Shown piece by piece: positions 18,376-27,173 of a DNA stretch of 64,000 nt. Within the stretch, counting starts at the first letter, position 1, and every line of letters starts with the position of its first letter. The notes under the pieces were generated by a model, which saw only the letters and a list, made by a program, of their open reading frames with translations, did not search any database and was not told where the DNA came from. A program made the translations under genes and the position numbers. Source of the DNA: DYJB01 sp963777165 (GTDB taxonomy: Bacteria > Chloroflexota > Anaerolineae > Anaerolineales > E44-bin32); assembly GCA_963777165.1 (NCBI GenBank), contig CAVZPO010000023.1, positions 372,001 to 436,000 on the forward strand, in the 5' to 3' direction.

Positions 18376-19304
18376 ACGAAGAAGCGTTCCAGATCGAGCC
18401 GGCGCTCGTCGGCGCCCGACTGGACGTCGCCATGGTCTCGTTTCTACCGGCACTCAGCCGGACCCGCTCGCAGGCGCTGATCCACCAGGGTGATGTGCAG
18501 GTCAACGGCAGCGTGGCGATGCGTCCGGGCCTGCGGATGGAGGCGGGCGATCGGGTGCTCGTCCGATTGCGTGAGCCTGCGCCATCCGCACTCCAGCCAG
18601 AACCGATCCCCCTCGACGTGGTCTTTGAGAATGGCGACGTCCTGCTGGTCAACAAGCCAGCGGGGCTGGTCGTTCACCCCGCGGCCGGGCATGCCTCGGG
18701 GACGCTCGTCCACGCCGCCTTGGCTCACGCGCCGGACCTGCAAGGCATCGGGGGCGAGATCCGACCGGGCGTCGTGCACCGTCTGGACAAGGACACCTCG
18801 GGGTTGATCCTCCTGGCAAAGAACGATCTCGCTTACCGCAGCCTGCAGCAGGAGTTCAAGTCGCGCACCATCTTGAAGACGTACCTGGCGATCACGGACG
18901 GCCATCCGCCGACGCCGACAGGCAGGATCGAGGCGCCGATCGGTCGCGACCCGCGCTACAGGCAGAAGATGACGGTCGTCGGCGCCGAGAAGGGGCGGGC
19001 GTCTTCCACCGCATACCGAACGCGGGAAGCCTATCGGGACGCAAGTCTGCTGGAGGTCCAACCGGAGACGGGTCGAACTCACCAGATCAGGGTGCACCTC
19101 GCATTCCTGGGCTGTCCGGTGCTGGGGGATCGAGTCTACGGGCGACGGACACCGAGTCTCGATGCGCCAAGGCAGATGCTGCATGCCTGGCGGTTGCGTG
19201 TCCTCCTCCCCGGCGAACGGGAGCCGCGGGAGTTTGAGGCCGCGCTGCCGCAGGATTTTGAGTCAATTCTGGCTGCGCTGCGCGGCACGCTACCTGGCGC
19301 GTAG
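18372..19304 (+). CDS. Ribosomal large subunit pseudouridine synthase RluD family
   Basis: 310 residues starting with GTG 18372, translationally coupled to lspA. An N-terminal S4 RNA-binding domain (LSRTRSQALIHQGDVQVNG) precedes the catalytic domain, whose motif HRLDKDTSGLILLAKN holds the nucleophilic aspartate. The final part RTHQIRVHLAFLGCPVLGD is the usual substrate-binding strand. It converts uridines in 23S rRNA to pseudouridine; RluD-type is the best guess by length and S4 domain. The lspA-rluD pair is a common bacterial arrangement. Confidence 0.92.
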   Translation: MNEEAFQIEPALVGARLDVAMVSFLPALSRTRSQALIHQGDVQVNGSVAMRPGLRMEAGDRVLVRLREPAPSALQPEPIPLDVVFENGDVLLVNKPAGLVVHPAAGHASGTLVHAALAHAPDLQGIGGEIRPGVVHRLDKDTSGLILLAKNDLAYRSLQQEFKSRTILKTYLAITDGHPPTPTGRIEAPIGRDPRYRQKMTVVGAEKGRASSTAYRTREAYRDASLLEVQPETGRTHQIRVHLAFLGCPVLGDRVYGRRTPSLDAPRQMLHAWRLRVLLPGEREPREFEAALPQDFESILAALRGTLPGA

Positions 19305-19336
19305 TCGGCGCCCTGGGGGAGCAGGAGGAGGCGGGG

Positions 19337-20377
19337 ATGGAATGGGTGGACTTGCGCTCGGACACGGTGACGGTCCCGACGCCGGAAATGATCGCCGCGA
19401 TGGCCGCCGCCGAAGTCGGCGACGATGTGTTTGGCGATGACCCGACGGTCAACCGGATGGAGGCCATGGCCGCCGAACGGATGGGCAAGCAAGCGGCAGT
19501 GTTCGTCCCGTCCGGGACGATGGGCAATCTGGCTGCGGTCCTCTCCCATTGCCAGCGCGGCGATGAGGTCATCCTGGGGGATCAATGCCACACGTTTAAC
19601 TACGAGGCGGGTGGTGTCGCCGCGCTGGGGGGTGTGCATCCACGCCCGATCCACACGCTGCCTAACGGTCAACTCCCGCTCGAAGCGATCGAGGAGGCCG
19701 TGCTCCCAGAGAACGTGCACTTCCCGACCACGCGCCTGATTTGCCTTGAGAACACTCACAACCGGTGCGGGGGCGCCGTGCTGGACGAAGCATACACGGT
19801 CTCGGTGGGAGAGCTGGCGCGCCGGCACGGGTTGAAGCTCCACCTGGACGGGGCGCGGATCTTCAACGCCGCCGCGGCGCTCGGCACGACTGCGGCTCGG
19901 CTGGCTGCGCCGGCCGACTCGGTGACATTCTGTCTGTCCAAAGCGCTGTGCGCGCCTGTCGGATCGGTGCTGTGCGGGGACACCGAATTCATCCACCGCG
20001 CCCGACGCATCCGCAAACAGCTCGGGGGAGGCATGCGGCAGGCGGGCATCCTGGCTGCCGCGGGGATTGTCGCGCTGGAGAAGATGGTCGACCGACTCCC
20101 CGAAGATCACCGCAGGGCGCGTGACCTCGCTCGGGGGCTGGGGGAGATCCCGCTTGTGATGGTCGAGGATCCGAATCCACCCTCGAACATGGTTTACATT
20201 CGCCTGAGGGACGAGGCTCTGTTGGACGGGTCCGGCTTGCAGCATGCCCTCACGCGGTCGCGGGTCAAGATCAGCCCGGTCAGCGCCCGAAGGATCCGTT
20301 TGGTGCTGCACTATTGGATCGATGACGAGGGCGTCACCCGCGCCGTCGATGGCGTCCGGGGTGCGTTGGCCGCTTAG
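19337..20377 (+). CDS. Low-specificity L-threonine aldolase
   Basis: 346 residues, PLP-dependent fold type I. It opens with WVDLRSDTVTVPTPEM, a family hallmark, then GDDVFGDDPTVNRME, and the PLP lysine is in TFCLSKALCAPVGSVL near residue 200. The HLDGARIFNAAAALG segment carries the conserved Asp-x-x-Arg pair. It cleaves threonine or allo-threonine to glycine and acetaldehyde. It follows rluD by 32 bases with GGAGGAGGCGGGG as ribosome binding site and probably closes the transcript. Confidence 0.92.
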   Translation: MEWVDLRSDTVTVPTPEMIAAMAAAEVGDDVFGDDPTVNRMEAMAAERMGKQAAVFVPSGTMGNLAAVLSHCQRGDEVILGDQCHTFNYEAGGVAALGGVHPRPIHTLPNGQLPLEAIEEAVLPENVHFPTTRLICLENTHNRCGGAVLDEAYTVSVGELARRHGLKLHLDGARIFNAAAALGTTAARLAAPADSVTFCLSKALCAPVGSVLCGDTEFIHRARRIRKQLGGGMRQAGILAAAGIVALEKMVDRLPEDHRRARDLARGLGEIPLVMVEDPNPPSNMVYIRLRDEALLDGSGLQHALTRSRVKISPVSARRIRLVLHYWIDDEGVTRAVDGVRGALAA

Positions 20378-20397
20378 ACGCGCGGTCGTCGTTTGCC

Positions 20398-20427
20398 TTG
20401 ACGCCCGTTAAACCGATATGGTAGACT
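20398..20427 (+). promoter_or_regulatory. Promoter of tRNA-Asp
   Basis: TTGACG (20398-20403), 18-base spacer, TAGACT (20422-20427), 11 bases before the tRNA 5' end. The same -10 is used by the minus-strand promoter at 28826. Confidence 0.65.
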
Positions 20428-20438
20428 GACGGCTGCGT

Positions 20439-20515
20439 GGGGGTGTGGTGTAGCGGCCTAACACGCTGCCCTGTCAAGGCAGAGACCGAGGGTTCGAATC
20501 CCTTCATCCCCGCCA
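20439..20515 (+). tRNA. tRNA-Asp (anticodon GTC)
   Basis: Cloverleaf read by eye: acceptor GGGGGTG with CATCCCC, anticodon stem CTGCC/GGCAG around loop CTGTCAA (anticodon GTC), T arm GAGGG TTCGAAT CCCTT, discriminator G and an encoded CCA at 20513-20515. Confidence 0.95.
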
Positions 20516-20517
20516 AA

Positions 20518-20541
20518 CCGCCCGGCCGAGTGGCCGGGCGG
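20518..20541 (+). terminator. Hairpin after tRNA-Asp
   Basis: CCGCCCGGCC pairs perfectly with GGCCGGGCGG across GAGT, two bases after the CCA end. There is no T-tract, so it may be a processing or Rho-independent-like element. Confidence 0.55.
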
Positions 20542-20576
20542 TGCCCGTTCCTGGTCGGACGCGTCCGAGGCGGGGT

Positions 20577-21043
20577 CTACGGACCCGCGGCAATAGCGAT
20601 TGGGGCGACGCCCCAGGCCACCGTGGGCATCAACTCTCCGGTGAGCGGATCCAACTGCAGGATGCCGCACTCAGCGTTGGTCGCCACCCAGAGAGAGCCT
20701 CCGGCGGTCGCCTAGGTCCATGGGTCTGCCGCGGTGTGGAACGTGACTGCCAGCGTGTTCGCGGTCGGATCGAAACCCTGAACGCCGTCCGTCATGGCGA
20801 CCCAGATGCTGGACGCCGTCAGCCGACCCGGCTGCACCTCGACCGGTTCACCCAATGCGTCGGAGATCTCGACGGCCGAGAGAGGCGAGCACGGATCGAG
20901 GGCGATCGGTGTGGCGACAGCTTCCGGCGTGGGCGAAGGAGAAGGCGATGGCTGCTCTCCAGCGCCGGGCTGGCCCTGTCGAGGACATGCGATCAGGCCA
21001 AGGAGGAGTGGAGGGAGGGCGAACCAAGTGCAAGCGCGGGGTA
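20577..21043 (-). pseudogene. DUF3558-like / beta-propeller lipoprotein remnant
   Basis: On the minus strand one frame encodes a signal peptide with lipobox (PPLLLGLIACPRQ), a Pro-Ser linker, DPCSPLSAVEISDALGEPVE (matching the lipoprotein at 12396) and then propeller-like repeats SSIWVAMTDGVQGFDPTANT and GGSLWVATNAECGILQLDP. The frame is interrupted by TAG at 20712-20714 where tryptophan is expected (PWT-stop-ATAGG) and has no good start codon. The protein also stops after one or two blades, far short of a full propeller. I read it as a decayed or truncated gene rather than an assembly error. Confidence 0.6.
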
Positions 21044-21302
21044 CGACAGCCTCCCTGAATCGAAGTTGGGGCTTATGCTACCCTTGGCGGCAAGGTCGCC
21101 CAACGGAGTCGAACGCCGATGGCTCCAGATGAGTCTCGAGCGGAATCAGATAGCCTGGCCATCGGACTGCGCCGTGCGACCTCACCGAGCAGCAGCCCCG
21201 TCGGTTGTCCATGTTTGATCCGGATGCCGATGGGCGCGCGCAAGATCGCGAGGCGGCGGTCGTCCGTCACCGAGTATGCGCGAGGGCGGGGCGCAGGCCG
21301 GC

Positions 21303-21332
21303 TTGACACTGTCAGAAGCGACGTGGTATTCT
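21303..21332 (+). promoter_or_regulatory. Sigma-70 promoter of the dprA operon
   Basis: TTGACA (21303-21308), 18-base spacer, TATTCT (21327-21332), 28 bases before ATG 21360. It rules out the longer upstream start. Confidence 0.7.
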
Positions 21333-21359
21333 CGCCGGGCTGTGGGATGGGGGCGCGGC

Positions 21360-22472
21360 ATGGGGGATGAGAAGGCATACTGGCTGGCGTTGAGCCGCGT
21401 GGGCGGAATCGGCGCCGTGAGATTCCGGACGTTGCTCGGAGCCTTCGGCAGCATCGAGGCCGCATGGCAGGCGACGCCCGAGGCGCTGCGCGAGAGCGGC
21501 ATCGGGCCGGCGGCAGTGGCGGCGCTGGTGGACGGTCGACGACGGATCGATCCCGAGCAGGAATTGGCTCGCGTCGTTGAGGCCGGTTTCGAGGCGCTGA
21601 CCTGGTTGGACGAGGGGTATCCCGAGCGGCTGCGGGAGATTGCGCAGCCGCCGCCGGTGCTCTACGCGAACGGGAGGATCGAGGCACGTGACCGCTGGGC
21701 GGTGGCGGTAGTTGGGACGCGCAAACCGACAGCCTACGGGATCAGCGCCGCGCGTGACCTGGGACGAGTGCTGGGAGCCAACGGCGTGCTCGTCGTCTCC
21801 GGGATGGCACGCGGCATCGATGCCGTGGCGCATCTGGCGGCGCTGGAGGCGGGCGGCAGGACCGTGGCGGTCCTCGGGTCGGGCCTCGACCAGGTGTACC
21901 CGCCCGAACACCGCACCCTGGCAAGCCGCATTCGATCGTGCGGAGCGGTCGTCAGCGACTACCCGTTGGGGACGAAGCCGGATGCGGCCAACTTCCCGCC
22001 GCGCAATCGGATCATCTCGGGCCTGGCAGCCGCGGTGGTCGTGGTCGAAGCGGGCGAGGGGAGCGGGGCGCTGATCACGGCGGACTTCGGCGCGGAGCAG
22101 GGACGGGAGGTCTTTGCCGTCCCGGGGAGCATCTACAGTCGCTCGAGCCGCGGATGTCACCGGTTGATCGAGAATGGGGCCCGGCCGTTGATCGCGTTCG
22201 AAGATGTGCTCGAGGCGTTGAACATGGAAGCCGCGGTCATGGCGGATCATGAGCCGGAGCGGCTCCCCGAGGATGAGACCGAGCGCTCCGTCATTCGATG
22301 CCTCTCGGCCGAGCCGGTTCACGTGGACGAATTGCACGCGCTCAGCGGGCTTCCAGTGGCGACTCTGACGGCGACGCTGGCGATGTTGGAACTCAAGGGA
22401 TTCGCCCGGCAGGTGGGCGGGATGCACTATGTGCGCCTGCACGAGCCCGGGAGCCCGTACAGGGTGGACTGA
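21360..22472 (+). CDS. dprA: DNA processing protein DprA
   Basis: 370 residues. An N-terminal helix-hairpin-helix part (LSRVGGIGAVRFRTLLGAFG) precedes the Rossmann-like DprA domain: VVGTRKPTAYG, VSGMARGIDAVAHLAAL, VLGSGLDQVYPPEHR, FPPRNRIISGLA and GSGALITADFGAEQGREVFA. The C-terminal winged-helix end (VHVDELHALSGLPVATLTA) is also present. DprA loads RecA on incoming single strands during natural transformation and protects them. The stop overlaps the next start (TGATG), so it heads an operon with the guanylyltransferase and topA. Confidence 0.95.
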   Translation: MGDEKAYWLALSRVGGIGAVRFRTLLGAFGSIEAAWQATPEALRESGIGPAAVAALVDGRRRIDPEQELARVVEAGFEALTWLDEGYPERLREIAQPPPVLYANGRIEARDRWAVAVVGTRKPTAYGISAARDLGRVLGANGVLVVSGMARGIDAVAHLAALEAGGRTVAVLGSGLDQVYPPEHRTLASRIRSCGAVVSDYPLGTKPDAANFPPRNRIISGLAAAVVVVEAGEGSGALITADFGAEQGREVFAVPGSIYSRSSRGCHRLIENGARPLIAFEDVLEALNMEAAVMADHEPERLPEDETERSVIRCLSAEPVHVDELHALSGLPVATLTATLAMLELKGFARQVGGMHYVRLHEPGSPYRVD

Positions 22473-23566
22473 TGCCTGGAGAGTTGTTTGCGGTCATCAT
22501 GGCGGGAGGCGGCGGGACGCGGCTCTGGCCGGTGTCTCGGCGGGAGCGTCCGAAGCAGTCCCTTCGGCTCCTGGGCGAACGCACTCTCTTCCAGCTGGCT
22601 GTCGACCGGCTCCGGCCGCTGATCACGGTAGAGAGGATCCTGATCGTCACCGGCGCGGACCAGGTGGAGCTGCTTCGCAGCCAGGCGCCCGAGCTCCCGG
22701 CCGAGAACTTCGTGGTCGAGCCGGCGCCGCGTGGGACGGCTGCCGTGGCCGGATTGGCGAGCCTGATCGTCGAGCGCCGATCGCCGGGCGCGGTGATGGC
22801 CTGTCTGACGGCGGATCACTCGATCGCCCACCCGGAGAGGCTCTTGGCCGCTCTGGAAGCGGCGCACGCGCTGGCCCTGGACGGCGACCTGGTCACGCTG
22901 GGGATCACGCCGGCGTATGCCGCGACGGGCTACGGCTACATCGAACGCGGCGAGCCGCGCGGCGTCTACCACGGCCTTCAGGCTTACCGCGTGAAGGCGT
23001 TCAAGGAGAAGCCGACGTCAGACCTGGCCCAGGCGTACGCGGCCGACGGCGCGCACCTGTGGAACTCCGGCATGTTTGTCTGGCGCGGAGATCGCCTGAG
23101 GCAGGAGATCGCACGTCAGATGCCCGAGCTCGATGCGGGCCTGCGGGCCGTTGGTGCGTCTCTCGGTCCAGCCGGAGACCCCGAGGTATATACCCGTGCC
23201 TGGAAAGCGCTGCCCACGCAGACCATCGACTTCGGCATCATGGAGAATGCCGCAAGCGTGTCTGTGATTCCGGCTGATGAGCTCGGTTGGTGCGACATCG
23301 GAAGTTGGGATCGGTTGTTCGAGGTCCTGCCGCCGGACAAGGATGGTAACCTGAGGCTCGGGCCAGGCACGCCACTGCTGCTCGAGTCGCACGGTACGCT
23401 TGTCTACGGTGATGACGCAGCGCGCCTGATCGTAACGCTGGGCGTGGAAGACCTCGTCGTGGTCGACACGGGCGATGTAATTCTGGTATGCTCTCGGTCG
23501 AGGGCCGAAGAGGTTCGCAAGATTGTGGACCGGCTGGTGTCGGCCGGTCGAGTTGAGTACACGTGA
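22472..23566 (+). CDS. Mannose-1-phosphate guanylyltransferase
   Basis: 364 residues, coupled to dprA. The nucleotidyltransferase signature is at the N-terminus (VIMAGGGGTRLWPVSRRERPKQ, written as two parts here: VIMAGGGGTRLWPVS and RRERPKQ). VKAFKEKPT, LWNSGMFVW and IDFGIMENA follow as in ManC/RfbM proteins, and the C-terminal half is a left-handed beta-helix-like tail of the single-domain type without the phosphomannose isomerase. It makes GDP-mannose for glycans or compatible solutes. No other sugar gene is nearby. Confidence 0.9.
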   Translation: MPGELFAVIMAGGGGTRLWPVSRRERPKQSLRLLGERTLFQLAVDRLRPLITVERILIVTGADQVELLRSQAPELPAENFVVEPAPRGTAAVAGLASLIVERRSPGAVMACLTADHSIAHPERLLAALEAAHALALDGDLVTLGITPAYAATGYGYIERGEPRGVYHGLQAYRVKAFKEKPTSDLAQAYAADGAHLWNSGMFVWRGDRLRQEIARQMPELDAGLRAVGASLGPAGDPEVYTRAWKALPTQTIDFGIMENAASVSVIPADELGWCDIGSWDRLFEVLPPDKDGNLRLGPGTPLLLESHGTLVYGDDAARLIVTLGVEDLVVVDTGDVILVCSRSRAEEVRKIVDRLVSAGRVEYT

Positions 23567-23578
23567 TGGGAGAGATGG

Positions 23579-25936
23579 GTGGAGGCATATTGCGTTCGGT
23601 GTAAGGTGAAACGTGAGGTCGCTCAGGGTCAAGCGATCTTCACCGCCACGGGCACGCCGGCAACCAGAGGAGCGTGCCCGGTTTGCGGAACGGGGCTGGT
23701 GCGCATGGGACGAACCCCGGCGCATGAGGGGTTGACGCCGCCGACGGTTGACCGGGCCAAACGCGCAGCCAAGCGCGAGAGCAAGCGTCGAGGCAAGCTG
23801 GTGATCGTCGAGTCACCGGCCAAGGCGCGCACGATCGGACGTTACCTGGGCAAGGGATATACGGTGCGGGCTTCGGTCGGGCATGTGCGCGACCTGCTTC
23901 GTTCTCAACTTTCGGTGGATGTCGACAACGGCTTCACCCCCAAGTACCGGGTCCCCAACGAAAAGAAGGAAGTCGTCAAGGGACTGACCGCCGAGGCGGC
24001 CAAGGCCGAAGAGGTCTTTCTGGCGACCGACCCCGACCGGGAGGGCGAAGCGATCGCCTGGCACCTGATCGAGGCGGCCAAGATCGATCCCGAGCGGGCG
24101 CGTCGCGTCTCGTTCCACGAGATTACACAGGCGGCGGTGAAGGAGGCCTTCGAGCACCCGCGGCCGCTCGACCTGCACCTGGTGGATGCGCAGCAGGGCC
24201 GGCGCATCCTCGATCGCCTGGTGGGCTACAACCTGAGCCCACTGTTGTGGACCAAGGTGCGCAGCCGCCTGTCGGCCGGGCGCGTCCAGTCTGCAGCGCT
24301 GCGAATGGTCGTCGATCGGGAACGGGAGATCGGGAAGTTCGTCCCGGTGGAGTACTGGACGATCGACGCCGGGCTCCAGTCGACGGAACACCCGCCGTCG
24401 TTCCGGGCCCGACTGGCGCGCATCGACGCCGTCACCCCCGAGCTTCCCTCCCAGGCCGTCGTCGAGCCGGTGTTGGAGGACATGCGCCGCGCCGGATACA
24501 CGGTGTCAGTCGTCAAACGGGGTTCGCGCTCGCGCCGTCCCTCGCCGCCGTTCACCACCAGCACGCTGCAGCAGGACGCCTCACGCCGCATCGGCTTTAC
24601 CGCGCGTAAGACCATGGCCATCGCCCAACAGTTGTATGAGGGCGTCGACCTCGACCAGCATGAGCCGGTCGGCCTGATCACCTACATGCGCACGGACTCA
24701 CCGCAGGTCTCCGTGCAGTCGCAGGAGGAGGCCCGGCGGTTGATCACAGAGCGCTACGGGCCCGAGTATCTGCCGGATGAGCCGCCGATCTACCGCGCCA
24801 AATCACGCGGTGCGCAGGAGGCGCATGAGGCCGTTCGGCCGACGTCGGTGGCTCGGGAGCCGAAGCACGTTGCCGCCTATCTCACGCCCGACCAGCTCAA
24901 ACTATACACGCTGGTGTGGAAGCGCTTCGTCGCCTCTCAGATGCGGCCGGCCGAGTACGACACGATGACGATTGAGGTGGAGGGTAAATCGGACGAACAC
25001 CAGTATCTGCTGCGCGCCTCGGCGTCCAGCCTGCGCTTCACCGGCTTCTTGGAAGTGTATGAGGACCGGGGGAACGGGACGAACGGCACCAACGGGCCAA
25101 ACGGGGACGAGGCTGTGGAGGCCGAGGCCCTGTCCGGCGCCTTGCCCGAGGTGGAGCCCGGCGAGAGCCTCGATCTACTTGACCTTCTTCCTGAACAGCA
25201 TTTCACCGAGCCGCCTCCGCGCTACACGGAGGCGACGCTGGTCAAAGCGATGGAGGAACTTGGGATCGGACGGCCGTCGACGTACGCCCCAACGCTTTCG
25301 ACCCTGCAGGCCAGGCACTACGTCCGCCGCGAGGCGCGCACGCTGGTGCCTACCGAGATCGGGGAAGTGGTCATCGACTTGTTGGTCGATCACTTCCCCG
25401 AGATTGTCGACCTGGGGTTCACGGCGCGCATGGAGGAAGAGCTGGATGAAGTCGCCGACGGCGAGTTGGGGTGGGTGGATGTCATTCGCGGCTTCTACAT
25501 TCCCTTCGCCGAACAAGTCGAAGCGGCCAAGCGCGAGATGCCTGAAGTCAAGACAGAACCCGAGCTGCTCGGGAGACCCTGCCCGACGTGCGGCAAGCCT
25601 CTGCTGATCCGCATTGGCAGGTTCGGCAAGTTCATCGGGTGCTCGGACTTCCCGACTTGCCGCTACACCGAGCCGTGGCTCGAACGACTCGGGGTGGCTT
25701 GCCCTCAAGACGGGGGTGACCTGGTCTACCGGCGCACACGCAAGGGGCGAGTCTTCTATGGCTGCGCCAACTACCCGAACTGCGACTTCACGACGTGGAA
25801 GAAGCCCCTGGTGCCACCGTGCCCGAACTGCGGGGGCTTGCTGGTGGCTGAGAATCGCGACCATGCGGTGTGCCTGGCCTGCCAGGAACGAACCCGAGTG
25901 GCGGACCTGCCGGTGGTCGAAGCCGACCTGGCATAG
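23579..25936 (+). CDS. topA: DNA topoisomerase I with N-terminal zinc ribbon
   Basis: 785 residues from GTG 23579. Residues 1-45 form a four-cysteine ribbon (YCVRCKVKREV, then GACPVCGTGLVRMG) of the kind called DUF5679 in Chloroflexota, then a basic linker leads to the Toprim domain (LVIVESPAKARTIGRYLG, residues about 77-94; ATDPDREGEAIAWHL). The active-site tyrosine is in LITYMRTDSP near residue 367. A polar linker rich in Asn-Gly-Thr lies near residue 500, and the C-terminus has three zinc ribbons (CPTCGKPLLIRIGRFGKF, CPQDGGDL, CPNCGG). It relaxes negative supercoils. The N-terminal ribbon is unusual in other phyla. Confidence 0.95.
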   Translation: MEAYCVRCKVKREVAQGQAIFTATGTPATRGACPVCGTGLVRMGRTPAHEGLTPPTVDRAKRAAKRESKRRGKLVIVESPAKARTIGRYLGKGYTVRASVGHVRDLLRSQLSVDVDNGFTPKYRVPNEKKEVVKGLTAEAAKAEEVFLATDPDREGEAIAWHLIEAAKIDPERARRVSFHEITQAAVKEAFEHPRPLDLHLVDAQQGRRILDRLVGYNLSPLLWTKVRSRLSAGRVQSAALRMVVDREREIGKFVPVEYWTIDAGLQSTEHPPSFRARLARIDAVTPELPSQAVVEPVLEDMRRAGYTVSVVKRGSRSRRPSPPFTTSTLQQDASRRIGFTARKTMAIAQQLYEGVDLDQHEPVGLITYMRTDSPQVSVQSQEEARRLITERYGPEYLPDEPPIYRAKSRGAQEAHEAVRPTSVAREPKHVAAYLTPDQLKLYTLVWKRFVASQMRPAEYDTMTIEVEGKSDEHQYLLRASASSLRFTGFLEVYEDRGNGTNGTNGPNGDEAVEAEALSGALPEVEPGESLDLLDLLPEQHFTEPPPRYTEATLVKAMEELGIGRPSTYAPTLSTLQARHYVRREARTLVPTEIGEVVIDLLVDHFPEIVDLGFTARMEEELDEVADGELGWVDVIRGFYIPFAEQVEAAKREMPEVKTEPELLGRPCPTCGKPLLIRIGRFGKFIGCSDFPTCRYTEPWLERLGVACPQDGGDLVYRRTRKGRVFYGCANYPNCDFTTWKKPLVPPCPNCGGLLVAENRDHAVCLACQERTRVADLPVVEADLA

Positions 25937-26026
25937 AACCTGCATCTCGGGCGTTGCCTGACAGGCGTGTCGCATCTACAATCCCGAGCGGTAGGCAGCC
26001 GGGGGCGGCGCCGGGAGAGAGGGAAC

Positions 26027-27100
26027 ATGGAACGGCTCAAGGACCTTCGCGAACAGAAGTGGGCGTGGGCCGTCGCCGGCCTGGTCGTCGGCCTGGCGCT
26101 CGGCCTGCTGTATGCCTGGGGAATCAGCCCGGTGGAATGGAAGGACGCCTCACCGGCGCTGTTGTCCGAGCCCTATCGGCAGGACTGGATGCGGATGGCG
26201 ATCAACTCGTACGCCGCAAACCGCGACGCCGATCAGGCACTCACGCGCTTCCAGGCGCTCGGTGACCTCGGGGCGGAAAGCCTTCGGGGTGTTGCGGCCG
26301 ATCCGGGCAGCGTGGGTGCCACAGCGATCCAGAATTTCAACGCCGTGATCAGCATCCTGGAGGGCGCGGAGCCGGGCACGGGAGGCACTGCGGTCCCGGG
26401 CGCTGAGCCCACCCCGGAAACCAAAGCCGGGGCCGCGGCCAGTAAGTTGGTCGTGCCGGTGTGCGGGGCTACGCTCTTGATGGGCGTGCTTCTCGCCGCG
26501 GCGTTGGTCCTGCGAAACCGGATGGGAGCGTCCCGGACGCCGCGGTCGCAGTCCGTCGTGGGCGCGCAAGCGGATCAGGAGCAGGAAACACCGGCGCCGC
26601 GCGGCGGCGGTACCGCTCCCCGCAAGGCCCAGCCGGGCATGGCGCCACCGGCGCAGGATCCGTTGGCGACGTTCCGGACGATCTACACCCTGGGTGACGA
26701 TCTGTATGATGACTCATTCAGCATCGAGAGCGCGTCCGGCGATTTCCTCGGCGAGTGCGGCGTAGGCATCGGTGACATGGTGGGGGTCGGCGAGCCCAAG
26801 AAGGTCTCCGCCTTCGAAGTCTGGCTGTTCGACAAGAATGACATTCAGACTGTGACCAAAGTCCTGATGAGCCGCTACGCATTCAACGACGACGCAACGC
26901 GGACGCGCCTTTCGGCCAAGGGCGATCCCGTGCTGGCCACCAGCGGCGAAGTGATTCGACTGCAGACAGCCTCGCTTGAGGTGGAAGCCCGGGTGGTGGA
27001 CTTCAAGTACGGCGAAGGGCCCCTTCCGCCCGAGAGTTACTTCGAGCGGCTGACGATCGAGCTGCGGGCGTGGCCGCGAGGCACCCTGGCGCGCTCCTGA
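26027..27100 (+). CDS. Two-TM membrane protein, function unknown
   Basis: 357 residues from ATG 26027 (GGGAGAGAGGGAAC upstream). A first membrane helix (WAVAGLVVGLALGLLYAWGI) is followed by an outside domain with a short helical repeat (MAINSYAANRDADQALTRFQ), a Pro-Thr linker, a second helix (VVPVCGATLLMGVLLAAALV) and a cytoplasmic domain with GECGVGIGDMVGVGEPKKVS and VEARVVDFKYGEG. The last domain, rich in strands, recurs in Anaerolineae proteins of unknown role. It ends the dprA-topA transcript, before the bidirectional hairpin at 27128. Confidence 0.65.
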   Translation: MERLKDLREQKWAWAVAGLVVGLALGLLYAWGISPVEWKDASPALLSEPYRQDWMRMAINSYAANRDADQALTRFQALGDLGAESLRGVAADPGSVGATAIQNFNAVISILEGAEPGTGGTAVPGAEPTPETKAGAAASKLVVPVCGATLLMGVLLAAALVLRNRMGASRTPRSQSVVGAQADQEQETPAPRGGGTAPRKAQPGMAPPAQDPLATFRTIYTLGDDLYDDSFSIESASGDFLGECGVGIGDMVGVGEPKKVSAFEVWLFDKNDIQTVTKVLMSRYAFNDDATRTRLSAKGDPVLATSGEVIRLQTASLEVEARVVDFKYGEGPLPPESYFERLTIELRAWPRGTLARS

Positions 27101-27127
27101 CGCCAAACGGCAGACTTGTGAGACTCA

Positions 27128-27152
27128 AAGAGCGGGCCGCAGGCCCGCTCTT
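27128..27152. terminator. Bidirectional terminator hairpin
   Basis: AAGAGCGGGCC pairs perfectly with GGCCCGCTCTT across GCA. It separates the plus-strand membrane protein gene from convergent greA and can serve both. Confidence 0.75.
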
Positions 27153-27173
27153 GCTCTTCCCCGTCGATGGGCT

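Noticed and set aside
20541..21218. Plus-strand frame of 225 codons after tRNA-Asp
   Set aside because: The opposite strand has the coherent lipoprotein/propeller reading; the plus frame is Arg/Gly-rich and without features.
25060..25110. Short AACGGGACGAACGGCACCAACGGG repeat inside topA, as possible tandem repeat
   Set aside because: It encodes the flexible Asn-Gly-Thr linker of the protein and has only three imperfect units. (Motif length limited here: repeat unit AACGGNACN.)
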